From NCBI GenBank assembly GCA_944323335.1, contig CALUSB010000001.1, forward strand, positions 1-64,000: DNA of 64,000 nt, given 5' to 3'. The notes under the pieces are model-generated. The model worked only from the letters and a program-made list of their open reading frames with translations, had not been told where the DNA came from and did not search any database. The position numbers and the translations under genes were made by a program. Below are positions 1 to 7,162 of the stretch, in pieces (position 1 is the first letter of the stretch; the number at the start of each line of letters is the position of its first letter). Source of the DNA: Candidatus Gastranaerophilales bacterium (lineage in GTDB: Bacteria; Cyanobacteriota; Vampirovibrionia; Gastranaerophilales; Gastranaerophilaceae).

Positions 1-211
1 TCTATACAACATAGTGCCTCTTTTTTTATTATAAATTTTTGTAAAATTATAATATTTTTTATAATAATTTTTAAATATAAAATCTGACATAAAAGCTCTC
101 TACATAAAGCTTTTAGTGACTATTTACATATACGCAATAACTAAAATTACTCAAGTATTTCTGGTGATTTTCAAAATAAAAATGTTTGATATTATATGTA
201 TATCTAAACCA

Positions 212-248
212 AGGCTTTCCTAGTCCCCATATACGTTTTAAGCCTTAA
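212..248 (+). other. possible hairpin upstream of the first small ORF
   Basis: A 7-bp inverted repeat (AAGGCTT at the left, AAGCCTT at the right) encloses about 22 bases and ends about 25 bases before the start of a 43-codon ORF. It could be a 5' UTR fold. No riboswitch consensus was recognised and nothing else was seen in bases 1-274, which are very AT-rich. Confidence 0.25.
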
Positions 249-274
249 TAATATAAGTGAGGAATTGAGTATTT

Positions 275-406
275 ATGGAAAAGTTGAGTAAACTTGTCGC
301 ATTTTTTGCAAATTTTAAAAAAATAACTTTCTCTAATATTCTTACCACATTTGCTTTTTGGCTGCTTAAGAGAGTTTTTAATAAATATTTAAAAGGCAAA
401 AATTAA
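275..406 (+). CDS. small basic amphipathic protein, 43 aa, unknown
   Basis: A 43-codon reading frame opens with ATG, with a GAGG-like ribosome site about 12 bases upstream. The product is rich in Lys, Phe and Leu, with one hydrophobic stretch (about residues 18-32, FSNILTTFAFWLL) followed by a basic tail. It precedes the LuxR-type HTH gene and the endolysin, so a small phage membrane protein such as a holin-like peptide is conceivable, but nothing beyond size and composition supports that. It may also be a chance ORF. Confidence 0.35.
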   Translation: MEKLSKLVAFFANFKKITFSNILTTFAFWLLKRVFNKYLKGKN

Positions 407-479
407 CCACGGAAAATACATTTATTTTTTTCAATTAGTAACTGATATGAATAAACTCAATAACAAGAGAGGAAAAATA

Positions 480-761
480 ATGAGGCTAACAAACCGCGAA
501 GCGCAGGTGATGTCGCTGCTTTGCAGCGGTCTTAAAGACCGTGCCATAGCAAACACTCTGAATCTTAGCGTAAGAACCGTTCAAAATTACCTCGCAAGAA
601 TCTACATCAAATACCATGCGAAAAACAGAACTCAGGCGGTGTCTAAATTTTTAAACATTCACGGAAAATTAGTATTGGATTTAATTTCAGGAGAAAAAAA
701 TGAAAAGGATAATTCTTCATTGGACTGGAGGGAAATACACTCCCTCGTCAACGGATTTTGA
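480..761 (+). CDS. stand-alone LuxR/GerE-type helix-turn-helix regulator
   Basis: The 93-residue product is almost entirely a LuxR C-terminal HTH domain (about residues 3-58: LTNREAQVMSLL, then IANTLNLSVRTVQNYL). It has no receiver or ligand-binding domain. The ATG at 480 is preferred over an upstream ATG at 447, because GAGAGG lies just before 480. The last 62 bases overlap the start of the amidase gene, so the two are probably translated together. A DNA-binding role in prophage control is inferred. Small HTH proteins of this type also occur in phage late regions as transcription activators. Confidence 0.75.
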   Translation: MRLTNREAQVMSLLCSGLKDRAIANTLNLSVRTVQNYLARIYIKYHAKNRTQAVSKFLNIHGKLVLDLISGEKNEKDNSSLDWREIHSLVNGF

Positions 762-1185
762 GCACTATCATTTTTTAGTTGATAAGTGCGGGGATATTTT
801 AAAAGGAAAATACACCCCCGAGGACAATTTAAACTGCAATGACGGCAAATATGCCGCCCACTGCGGAGGTTTTAATACAGGCTCAATAGGACTTAGCATT
901 TGTGCCATGTGGGGCTATCAAAGTCCAAAACATATAGGCGACTACCCTTTTGTAAGAGTGCAAGGTGAGGCAGCCTGGTCATATTGCGCGACACTGCTTA
1001 AAAAATACAATCTAAAGCCCTCAAAAGACACTGTTATGACACATTATGAAGTAGGAAAAATGCTCCCTAAATCTACAAGTGCAGGCAAAATTGATATTAC
1101 ATATATCCCCTACGAGCCGACTATAAGCGCGGATGAAGCAGGAGATTACATAAGAAATAAAGTAAGGTGGTACTATGAGCGATAA
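700..1185 (+). CDS. phage endolysin, N-acetylmuramoyl-L-alanine amidase (Amidase_2 fold)
   Basis: The 161-residue protein matches the T7-lysozyme/PGRP amidase family, which cuts the bond between muramic acid and the stem peptide. Likely zinc ligands are H7 (in ILHWTGG), H115 (in MTHYEVG) and D132; K130 in GKID is the usual active-site lysine. The central GSIGLSICAM block matches the family core. There is no signal peptide, so release would need a holin, and none is certain here. It overlaps the HTH gene upstream and the neck-protein gene downstream, consistent with one late transcript. Confidence 0.88.
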   Translation: MKRIILHWTGGKYTPSSTDFEHYHFLVDKCGDILKGKYTPEDNLNCNDGKYAAHCGGFNTGSIGLSICAMWGYQSPKHIGDYPFVRVQGEAAWSYCATLLKKYNLKPSKDTVMTHYEVGKMLPKSTSAGKIDITYIPYEPTISADEAGDYIRNKVRWYYER

Positions 1186-2710
1186 TAAACTTGCGTTTTA
1201 TGACTTCTCAGGCGGTATAAACACAAACGCCACAAAGGTAATGCTTGGTTACGGAGCAAAAAAACTCAACTGGGATGACAGTTACAACGTAGAACTGTAC
1301 AAAAATCAAGGCGTTGAGAGAATGATGGGTAATCAAACATACTTAGATGATGACACAACTGACGAGTGCTCAATTGTAGGCATATATGAATACCCTAAAT
1401 CAACAGACGGCTTTATATATGCCCGCTCGGACGGAAAAATCAAATACTATAATTACCTTACAAGAACATCTGAGGTAATTTTTGATTATGAAAAAGAAAT
1501 AACATCTGCCGATTTTACCCTGTATCTTGACGGTGTAATATTTTATGCCGGAGGATGCGAGGCTTATTATTATAACTCTTCAATGAGCGGAGAAAAAGTA
1601 AAACCGCTTAATATAAAAGATACAAATGAAAACGACATTGTACCTGATGCAATTTGTACATTTGCAGGACGTATCTGGATTGGTTCAAAATCAACACTTT
1701 ACTTTAGCGCGCTTGGCAGATATGATGACTGGGAAAGCCCGAATGACGCAGGTTACATCTCAAATTTTCACTCTTCGGTAACAAAAATATCGGCACTTGC
1801 TCTATACTGCGGAAACCTTGCTATATTTAAGCCAGACGGTGTATATCTGCTCTCAGGCACATCACCTGATAATTTTAGCGTTATAAAGTTTGCAGATAAA
1901 GGTGTTCAAGCTCCAAAAGCAGTATGCACTTGCAACAATAAACAATACTTCTTTAATGCAGACGGGCTTTTTGCGCTATCTCAAGTAGGCGAACTCTCGC
2001 AAATAATGATGAGCGGAAATATAGCCTACCCTGTAGAAAGCTCTTTTAAAGACATGGACACAAACCGCATAAGTGAAGCTTTTTGCGTGCCGTATGAAAA
2101 GAAAAATCAAATATGGTTTTATCTTCCATACAATGATGACAAGTATTTTAAAACCATTATGGTTTACGATTTTGCTAATGATTGCTGGACAAAAAGAATA
2201 GAAGAGCAGGAAATTACCTGTGCGACAAACGTAAACTATCAAATAATATCGGGCTGTTCAAACGGCAAAATACTTATGGAAAATATAGGCAGTACATTTG
2301 ACGGATTACCTATTAAATTCAGCTTTTCTACACCTTTTTTCCACCTTGGCAAACCATCTGAGAGAAAAATTGTGGAAGATTTTGCACTTCTGCTCGATGA
2401 AACAGGAGAAAATCGCTTTAAGTTCAGCGTTTCAAAGGATTTTATAAAAGAGATAAAAACAGACCACGAGTATATTAAAACAACTCAAACAGGTGCTCTC
2501 ATATGGGCAAGCGAAGATGAACCAAAAAACAACTACAACTGTTTTGAAACAGCATACAACCCCATTTGGGCACATTCATACCAGAGCACTGTAGGAGTGC
2601 AGATATTTGATTCTAACCTTAGTGTGGCAATTCACATCGAAGGGGAAGAGGAAAATGACGGTTTTAAACTTGTCGGAATAGAATTTAAGGAGCTTTTAAA
2701 TGACTTCTAG
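1175..2710 (+). CDS. phage neck/tail hub protein, P22 gp10-like beta-propeller (putative)
   Basis: The 511-residue protein has no signal peptide or membrane segment. Its opening SGGINTNATK and the repeated aromatic, Gly-rich blocks (for example FAGRIWIGSKSTLYFS and NLAIFKPDGVYLLSG) resemble the stabilisation or hub proteins that close the portal of short-tailed phages. The assignment rests on pattern and position: it sits between the endolysin and a small adaptor-like gene, in a region that also encodes portal, capsid and terminase. It overlaps the amidase gene by 11 bases and the next gene by 11 bases. Confidence 0.6.
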   Translation: MSDNKLAFYDFSGGINTNATKVMLGYGAKKLNWDDSYNVELYKNQGVERMMGNQTYLDDDTTDECSIVGIYEYPKSTDGFIYARSDGKIKYYNYLTRTSEVIFDYEKEITSADFTLYLDGVIFYAGGCEAYYYNSSMSGEKVKPLNIKDTNENDIVPDAICTFAGRIWIGSKSTLYFSALGRYDDWESPNDAGYISNFHSSVTKISALALYCGNLAIFKPDGVYLLSGTSPDNFSVIKFADKGVQAPKAVCTCNNKQYFFNADGLFALSQVGELSQIMMSGNIAYPVESSFKDMDTNRISEAFCVPYEKKNQIWFYLPYNDDKYFKTIMVYDFANDCWTKRIEEQEITCATNVNYQIISGCSNGKILMENIGSTFDGLPIKFSFSTPFFHLGKPSERKIVEDFALLLDETGENRFKFSVSKDFIKEIKTDHEYIKTTQTGALIWASEDEPKNNYNCFETAYNPIWAHSYQSTVGVQIFDSNLSVAIHIEGEEENDGFKLVGIEFKELLNDF

Positions 2711-2936
2711 TAACAATGAAATTAACTACGAATATCAGCAAATGCTTGGAGCTCACGCCATTTGGACAAAAAGCTCCGTCTTTGCCGACTTTAGCATAAA
2801 AATCAGCGCAAACAAGTTGCTTGATGACTTAAAAGGCAGTCAAAGAGGCAAAAAACTCGCCTCAAAAATATATCTTGAGGGTTTAGACAGATTTGTCTGC
2901 CGGGGGTTTAAATACGAATTTTTAGGTTTTGTATAA
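2700..2936 (+). CDS. small phage protein of unknown function, 78 aa
   Basis: The protein is soluble, has no recognised domain and is strongly basic in its second half. The gene overlaps the neck-protein gene by 11 bases and ends just before the next gene, so it belongs to the late structural transcript. Its size and position would suit a head-tail joining protein, but the sequence itself gives no proof. Confidence 0.6.
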   Translation: MTSSNNEINYEYQQMLGAHAIWTKSSVFADFSIKISANKLLDDLKGSQRGKKLASKIYLEGLDRFVCRGFKYEFLGFV

Positions 2937-2946
2937 AGGAGGAAAA

Positions 2947-3609
2947 ATGAGCACAGAAAACACTTCGCAACTAAAGCCAACTTACTTTGATATCTTTAAA
3001 AAGGTACTAAATGAACTGAGCTGGAGAGAAGTTTCAAGTTTTGAAGAAATAGAAAAAAGCGAACACAAAAGAGTTCTAAACCTTATTAATATGACAAACT
3101 CGGATGTTTTAAGCTCATATATTTGGGACTTTCAAATTGAAAAACAAGAAATAGAAGTCAAACAAGATGAAACAACTATTATGAGCGACTTTGGCGGAAG
3201 AATTATCTCTGTATGGGAAAATTCAAACAAATACAGGTACATTCACCCGACACAACTAAATCCCAAAACTTCAAACAGGGTTGATATTTATTCAAATATC
3301 GGAAATTTAATCATAACAACACCGCAAAAACACAAAAGAAAGCTAAGTATAATCTATGTTTCAGAGCTCTACGCCCAAGATGCGGAAGGTAATAAAAAAG
3401 CAATAATGCAAAACAGTGACGACACAAGCATATTGCCGCTGCCGTATATGGAGCAAATTCTTGTTTACGGCACATTAATAAGGGTTAAAGCAAACCCGTC
3501 TTTTGCAAAATTTAACTACTGGAGAACCCTATACTACAGCGCCATAACAAACCTTAGAGCAACAGGAGCTAAGTCAAGCGAAGATACTCCAAGAATCACT
3601 TTTGGTTAG
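2947..3609 (+). CDS. phage head-tail adaptor-like protein (putative gp4/tail tubular A type)
   Basis: The start at 2947 is chosen because AAAGGAGG lies directly upstream; an ATG at 2929 lies before that site. The 220-residue product begins with a helical section (FDIFKKVLNELSWREV) followed by a segment rich in W, Y and acidic residues. This is the layout seen in gp4 and gp11 tail-completion proteins of podoviruses. Position next to the hub-like protein supports the call, but no motif is decisive. It is followed by an oppositely oriented membrane-protein gene whose stop codon nearly meets its own. Confidence 0.5.
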   Translation: MSTENTSQLKPTYFDIFKKVLNELSWREVSSFEEIEKSEHKRVLNLINMTNSDVLSSYIWDFQIEKQEIEVKQDETTIMSDFGGRIISVWENSNKYRYIHPTQLNPKTSNRVDIYSNIGNLIITTPQKHKRKLSIIYVSELYAQDAEGNKKAIMQNSDDTSILPLPYMEQILVYGTLIRVKANPSFAKFNYWRTLYYSAITNLRATGAKSSEDTPRITFG

Positions 3610-4076
3610 TAAGATTTTGTAAAATTCAAAATAACAAAAGTTACGCTATTTGAAAATATTATAAGGAACAGGCAGAAAAGTACCACCGTAAGGAACTTTT
3701 GAAAATCAGAAAACACAACTGCTTTTTTGTTTTTCTTAGCTTCCTGAAATGCCTGATATTCTTTCCTGTAAGGGTTAAAAGGAAGCATATTTTCCATTTC
3801 TTCTAAAACCTTAGAATATTTAATCTTTATTAAAAACTGATAACTGTCAAGGTTTAACCACCACATAACACAAATAGCCATACCAACAACAGAGCCTACT
3901 ACAAGAGGCATAAGCGAAGGCGTGAGAGCGTTAAAGATATACAAAAGCAAAAACAAAACTAAGGACAAAACAAGATAAAACCTGTTTGTCTGGAAGTTTC
4001 TTGTTGTAAATTCCTCTTTTGATTGTGAATAAATCCTGTACTGTTCTAAAACAAGAAATTTTTCGTCATTTTGCAT
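3606..4076 (-). CDS. antisense two-helix membrane protein, RipA-like family (putative)
   Basis: This is a minus-strand gene inside a plus-strand phage structural operon. The ATG at 4076 is preferred because a GGAG site precedes it; the longer frame to 4127 would overlap the next gene's start. The 156-residue product has an N-terminal helix (LEQYRIYSQSKEEF), two membrane segments (about residues 34-75), a conserved-looking W-x-x-x-x-SY stretch and a C-terminal cytoplasmic LEEMENMLP segment. A third hydrophobic stretch closes the protein. The pattern resembles the RipA family of oligomeric membrane proteins, often found in mobile or defence regions. A role in superinfection exclusion is only a guess. 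Confidence 0.6.
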   Translation of the reverse strand: MQNDEKFLVLEQYRIYSQSKEEFTTRNFQTNRFYLVLSLVLFLLLYIFNALTPSLMPLVVGSVVGMAICVMWWLNLDSYQFLIKIKYSKVLEEMENMLPFNPYRKEYQAFQEAKKNKKAVVFSDFQKFLTVVLFCLFLIIFSNSVTFVILNFTKSY

Positions 4077-4126
4077 ATCAACATTCTCCGACTTAAAAAT
4101 ACCACAAATTAGCAAATGAGGCAACA

Positions 4127-4669
4127 ATGAAAATAGATAAACTAAAAGACTTATTCGAAATAAATTTTGAAAAACCGACTCTGGTTGATTTACCCGAAGT
4201 CTTTAAATACTGCAATAAATACCATTACCGCCTGTTTGACGATAATTTTTACTACATAAATTTATCGACAAGCGAAAAATTCATTAAATTTGTCAGAAAT
4301 TTTAAAGACGCGATTTATTGCATAAAACTAGGTAAAGAAGACCGTTTTGGAGGGTTTTTCTACCTTTATAACAGAAAAAAAACACCCTTTGGTGCAACAG
4401 ACACAAGCGTTACATTTTGCATAGCAAGACCCTACTGGGGTTTTGGCTCGTATTTAATAGCAAAAAAGGGTATCAAATTTTTATTTGAAAAAATGAAAGT
4501 GAGAAAGCTCACAATTGAAATAGTGGGCGAAAACACTCTTGCAAGAAGCCTTATAGAAAAACTCGGGTTTGAATTTGAAGCAAGGTTGAAAGACGAATGC
4601 TATAAGTTCAACAAACCCTGCCATCTATACGTATTTTCGATATTTAATCCCGCACTACAGTGCGGATAA
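4127..4669 (+). CDS. GNAT-family N-acetyltransferase
   Basis: The 180-residue protein shows the GNAT core: a beta-strand region ending in FCIARPYWGFGSYLIAKKG (acetyl-CoA-binding region, with Q/R-x-x-G-x-G/A altered to Y-W-G-F-G-S) and the family's NTLARSLIEKLGF motif. Acetyl transfer to an amine is the expected activity; the substrate is unknown. The gene lies immediately upstream of the major capsid gene. GNAT genes occur within virion modules of several podoviruses, so modification of a virion protein is possible. GAGGC lies 5 bases before the ATG. Confidence 0.75.
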   Translation: MKIDKLKDLFEINFEKPTLVDLPEVFKYCNKYHYRLFDDNFYYINLSTSEKFIKFVRNFKDAIYCIKLGKEDRFGGFFYLYNRKKTPFGATDTSVTFCIARPYWGFGSYLIAKKGIKFLFEKMKVRKLTIEIVGENTLARSLIEKLGFEFEARLKDECYKFNKPCHLYVFSIFNPALQCG

Positions 4670-4695
4670 GCAGATAAAAAAGAAAGGAAGAAACC

Positions 4696-5550
4696 ATGTC
4701 ACAACAAACCAACTACAGCAGCTTGATTGTCAGCACTTGGAGTAAAAAGATTAACGCGGGTTTAGATAAAACCTGTACAATGCTACAGTGTGTAAACCGT
4801 GACTATCAGGCAGAAGCCGACAACGGCACAAGCGAAATTAAAATCGCAACACCTGAAAGCGTTGCAACAGGAGCATACACAGGTACTCTGCCTGCTTACA
4901 GTGCAGCAACCGTATCAAGCAAAACTCTTAAACTTGACCAAAGCTTATACTTTGCTTTCAGTGTTCCCGATATCGTTCAGGCCCAAACTAATGTGCAGCT
5001 GACAGATACAATTCTTACAAAAGCACAGAAGGCAATTGACGAGGGTATAGACAAATATATTTTCACAATGCACCAGTACGCAGATAGCGCAAACATTATC
5101 GAAGGCGAATCAACAACAGCTATTACCCTTGATAAAACAAATGTATATTCTCACTTTGTATCTCTTGCGAAATTACTTAAAAACTCAGGCGCTATAACTC
5201 CTCAAAAACAAGGCTGGGTTGTAGTTCACCCCGATGTAGAAGAAATTCTTTTACTTTGCGAACAATTCTCAGGCTCATCCAATGAATCGGATAAAGCTAA
5301 AAAAGAAGGTTCAATAGGCAGAATAGCAGGTCTTGATGTATTTGTAAGCAACAACGTAGGAAAAGGCGAAGACGAAGGTTATATCATCATGGCAGGTACA
5401 ACAGACGGTATTACATACGCTTCTCAGTTAAAGAAATTTGAACAAATAAGAGCCGAGCAGTCATTTGACACGGTTGTAAGAGGATTATACACATTTGGTG
5501 CAGTTGCACTTAATCCTAAAGCACTTGCAGTCTTAAAATGTGAAATATAG
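4696..5550 (+). CDS. phage major capsid protein (HK97-fold/P22-like)
   Basis: The 284-residue protein has the layout of a phage coat protein: an N-terminal arm, a helix rich in Q, K and A (about residues 97-125, TDTILTKAQKAIDEGIDKYIF), a spine-like helix near QGWVVVHPDVEEILLLCEQF, a conserved IAGLDVFVSNNV stretch and a C-terminal RGLYTFGAVALNPKALAVL strand. AAAGGAAG precedes the ATG. It lies next to a scaffold-like gene and in the same region as portal and terminase, which supports the assignment. Its stop codon abuts a repeat element. Confidence 0.85.
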   Translation: MSQQTNYSSLIVSTWSKKINAGLDKTCTMLQCVNRDYQAEADNGTSEIKIATPESVATGAYTGTLPAYSAATVSSKTLKLDQSLYFAFSVPDIVQAQTNVQLTDTILTKAQKAIDEGIDKYIFTMHQYADSANIIEGESTTAITLDKTNVYSHFVSLAKLLKNSGAITPQKQGWVVVHPDVEEILLLCEQFSGSSNESDKAKKEGSIGRIAGLDVFVSNNVGKGEDEGYIIMAGTTDGITYASQLKKFEQIRAEQSFDTVVRGLYTFGAVALNPKALAVLKCEI

Positions 5551-5878
5551 ATACGAGCTCGCTCTCATTGGACGCATCGCGTCACAATTCGAGCTTCGCA
5601 TAGTCCAGTGTCGCATAAGCCCACCGCCTCATCGGCGCTGTGCATATGCTCACATCCTCAAGACTCGCTCGCTCTCATTGGACGCATCGCGTCACAATTC
5701 GAGCTTCGCTCGGGTATGGTTCGTGCTTTGTGCCAAGCTCCTCGCTTGCCACATACGCACTTCACACACCAAAGACTCACTCGCTCTCAGCGCGCACAGT
5801 CGTGCAGCGCTTCGAGCTTCGCTCGTAAGCGTAGTGCAGAAGCCTTGCTCATCGCAAGTCATCTGCACCGGCTTCGCC
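5551..5878. repeat. dispersed GC-richer mosaic repeat, copy 1
   Basis: About 330 bases of clearly higher GC interrupt the capsid-scaffold spacing. An exact 43-bp segment occurs twice (5557-5599 and 5667-5709). A 129-bp core (5700-5828) matches 54226-54354 on the same strand with about nine mismatches and no gaps. A following 50-bp module (5829-5878) resembles 54174-54223. Short palindromes such as CGAGC-TTC-GCTCG recur. Open frames across it are not believable genes. It is followed by eight A residues and a hairpin. Confidence 0.85.
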
Positions 5879-5901
5879 AAAAAAAAGTCCCCGAGGGGGA
5901 C
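5879..5901 (-). terminator. hairpin with T8 in minus orientation, at the end of repeat copy 1
   Basis: Read on the minus strand, GTCCCC-CTC-GGGGAC is followed by eight T residues, the form of a rho-independent terminator. No minus-strand gene lies upstream to need one, so it more likely travels with the repeat element. The same hairpin-T8-repeat arrangement occurs at the second copy. Confidence 0.55.
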
Positions 5902-5933
5902 GTTTGTAAAACTAGGTTAAAGGAAGGGATAAG

Positions 5934-6572
5934 ATGAAAGATAATATGGTCCAAGAACTTTTGCTAAGAGCGCTTCTTGCCAAGCAGCCCGCAACAGGAA
6001 CACCAAGCACTAATACCAACCAACGTCAAAATGCATCGTTTAGTACACAGAACAACTCAAGAGAAGTTCTTACGGCTCTCTTAAAGTCCTTGTACTTAAA
6101 TAATGCCCCAAAACAAACAGCTTCTAACACAAATAATACAAATATTAACACAACGCCTCAAACACCCGTTAAGGCTCAAATTCAGGCTGATAAACCCGTT
6201 GTTTTTGAAGAATTTATGAAACAAAACCCTGATTTTTTCAACGGCAGAGAAGTATTATTTGAATATTTAAACTCACTTGGTGCAAATTTTGACAAAGAAG
6301 AACTGGATAAAATCGCACAAATCGTGAAAAGAATGGAAGAAGACGCAATCAAACGCTTTTGCGCCCAAAACCCTAAGTATGCAAACTTTTTGCAACAGGA
6401 AAATTCAAAATTTTTAAACAAACTTGAAAATAACGGCAAAAGCGAAATTGACGGCAGCCTAAAAAGCCGCCGATACTATAGCGCAAGTGACATCGACTCT
6501 ATGACAACAGATGAATTTCTAAAGCATGAAGATGAAATTAACGCACAAATAATGGATTTAATCCGCAGCTAA
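5934..6572 (+). CDS. phage scaffolding protein (putative)
   Basis: The 212-residue protein is polar and low in complexity at its N terminus (runs of N, T and Q to about residue 80), then helical (PVVFEEFMKQNPDFF, DKIAQIVKRMEEDAIKRF). It ends with a compact acidic motif (about residues 183-208) containing DIDSMTTDEF and EDEINAQI. This shape, and its place between capsid and terminase genes, fit a scaffold whose C terminus binds coat protein. The same terminal motif recurs in the product of the gene at 10977. AAAGGAAGGG lies upstream of the ATG. Confidence 0.65.
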   Translation: MKDNMVQELLLRALLAKQPATGTPSTNTNQRQNASFSTQNNSREVLTALLKSLYLNNAPKQTASNTNNTNINTTPQTPVKAQIQADKPVVFEEFMKQNPDFFNGREVLFEYLNSLGANFDKEELDKIAQIVKRMEEDAIKRFCAQNPKYANFLQQENSKFLNKLENNGKSEIDGSLKSRRYYSASDIDSMTTDEFLKHEDEINAQIMDLIRS

Positions 6573-6582
6573 CGACTCCTTG

Positions 6583-6624
6583 CCTCGGGTAGTCTTGATT
6601 TTCGAGGCTGCCTGAGGTTTTTTT
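6583..6624 (+). terminator. rho-independent terminator after the scaffold gene
   Basis: A long imperfect stem starting CCTCGGGTAG pairs with GAGGCTGCCTGAGG across a short loop and is followed by seven T residues. It splits the prophage transcript between the capsid/scaffold genes and the terminase/portal genes, implying a separate promoter before the small terminase gene. Confidence 0.75.
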
Positions 6625-6632
6625 AAAAATCG

Positions 6633-6655
6633 GATAAAAAAAAGGGGTCGAAACC
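6633..6655 (-). terminator. short hairpin with A-run, minus-orientation terminator-like
   Basis: GGGG-TCGAAA-CCCC is preceded on the plus strand by a run of A residues, so on the minus strand it reads as hairpin plus T-run. With the terminator just upstream it may insulate the two halves of the prophage. The rest of the gap up to 6745 is AT-rich and probably holds the promoter of the terminase genes, but no clear -35/-10 pair was settled on. Confidence 0.4.
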
Positions 6656-6745
6656 CCATTCGCATACTAGCCGAAGCATTAACAACAAGTTTATTGTACA
6701 TAACTTATCTGTAAAAATCAATTACTTTATTAAGAAATATTAAAA

Positions 6746-7150
6746 ATGGATAAAGATAATATAAATATTAATCAAAAAAAATTTCTGGAGAATTATGCCA
6801 GAACACTAGATGCAGAGCACAGTGCGCACCTTGCAGGATACAAGAATAAAAACTCTGTTACAAATGTAAAAAAAATCCTCGATGACCCGAAAAAAATAAA
6901 TTTCTTAAACAAAATAATAAAACAAAGTGCGCAAAAACTCGAAATCACAAAGGCATTTGTTGTTCAGAAATACTTAAAAATCATTGAATATGCGTTTTTT
7001 GAAGATGAAAACGGCCTAAAAGAGCCTCAACTTGCGCTAAGAGCACTTGACGGACTCTGCAAACAGCTCGGGGGCAACAGGCATGAAGAATTAAAAAATA
7101 AAAAATCCATATTTGAAAACATAGAAGGGCTCGACCCTGATAAAATTTAA
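6746..7150 (+). CDS. phage terminase small subunit
   Basis: The 134-residue protein opens with the Terminase_2 pattern (QKKFLENYARTLDAEHSAHLAGY), a helix-turn-helix that recognises the packaging site, followed by KILDDPKKINFLNKII and a central helix for ring formation. Family length is usually about 130-170 residues. It precedes the portal gene by 12 bases; the large terminase follows the portal instead of directly following it, an unusual arrangement. Confidence 0.8.
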   Translation: MDKDNININQKKFLENYARTLDAEHSAHLAGYKNKNSVTNVKKILDDPKKINFLNKIIKQSAQKLEITKAFVVQKYLKIIEYAFFEDENGLKEPQLALRALDGLCKQLGGNRHEELKNKKSIFENIEGLDPDKI

Positions 7151-7162
7151 GAAAGGCAGACT

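Noticed and set aside
5540-5937. Several overlapping open frames on both strands across repeat copy 1
   Set aside because: They come from the GC-richer repeat, have low-complexity Ser/Ala/Arg translations, and match frames in copy 2 only because the DNA is repeated. None has a good ribosome site.
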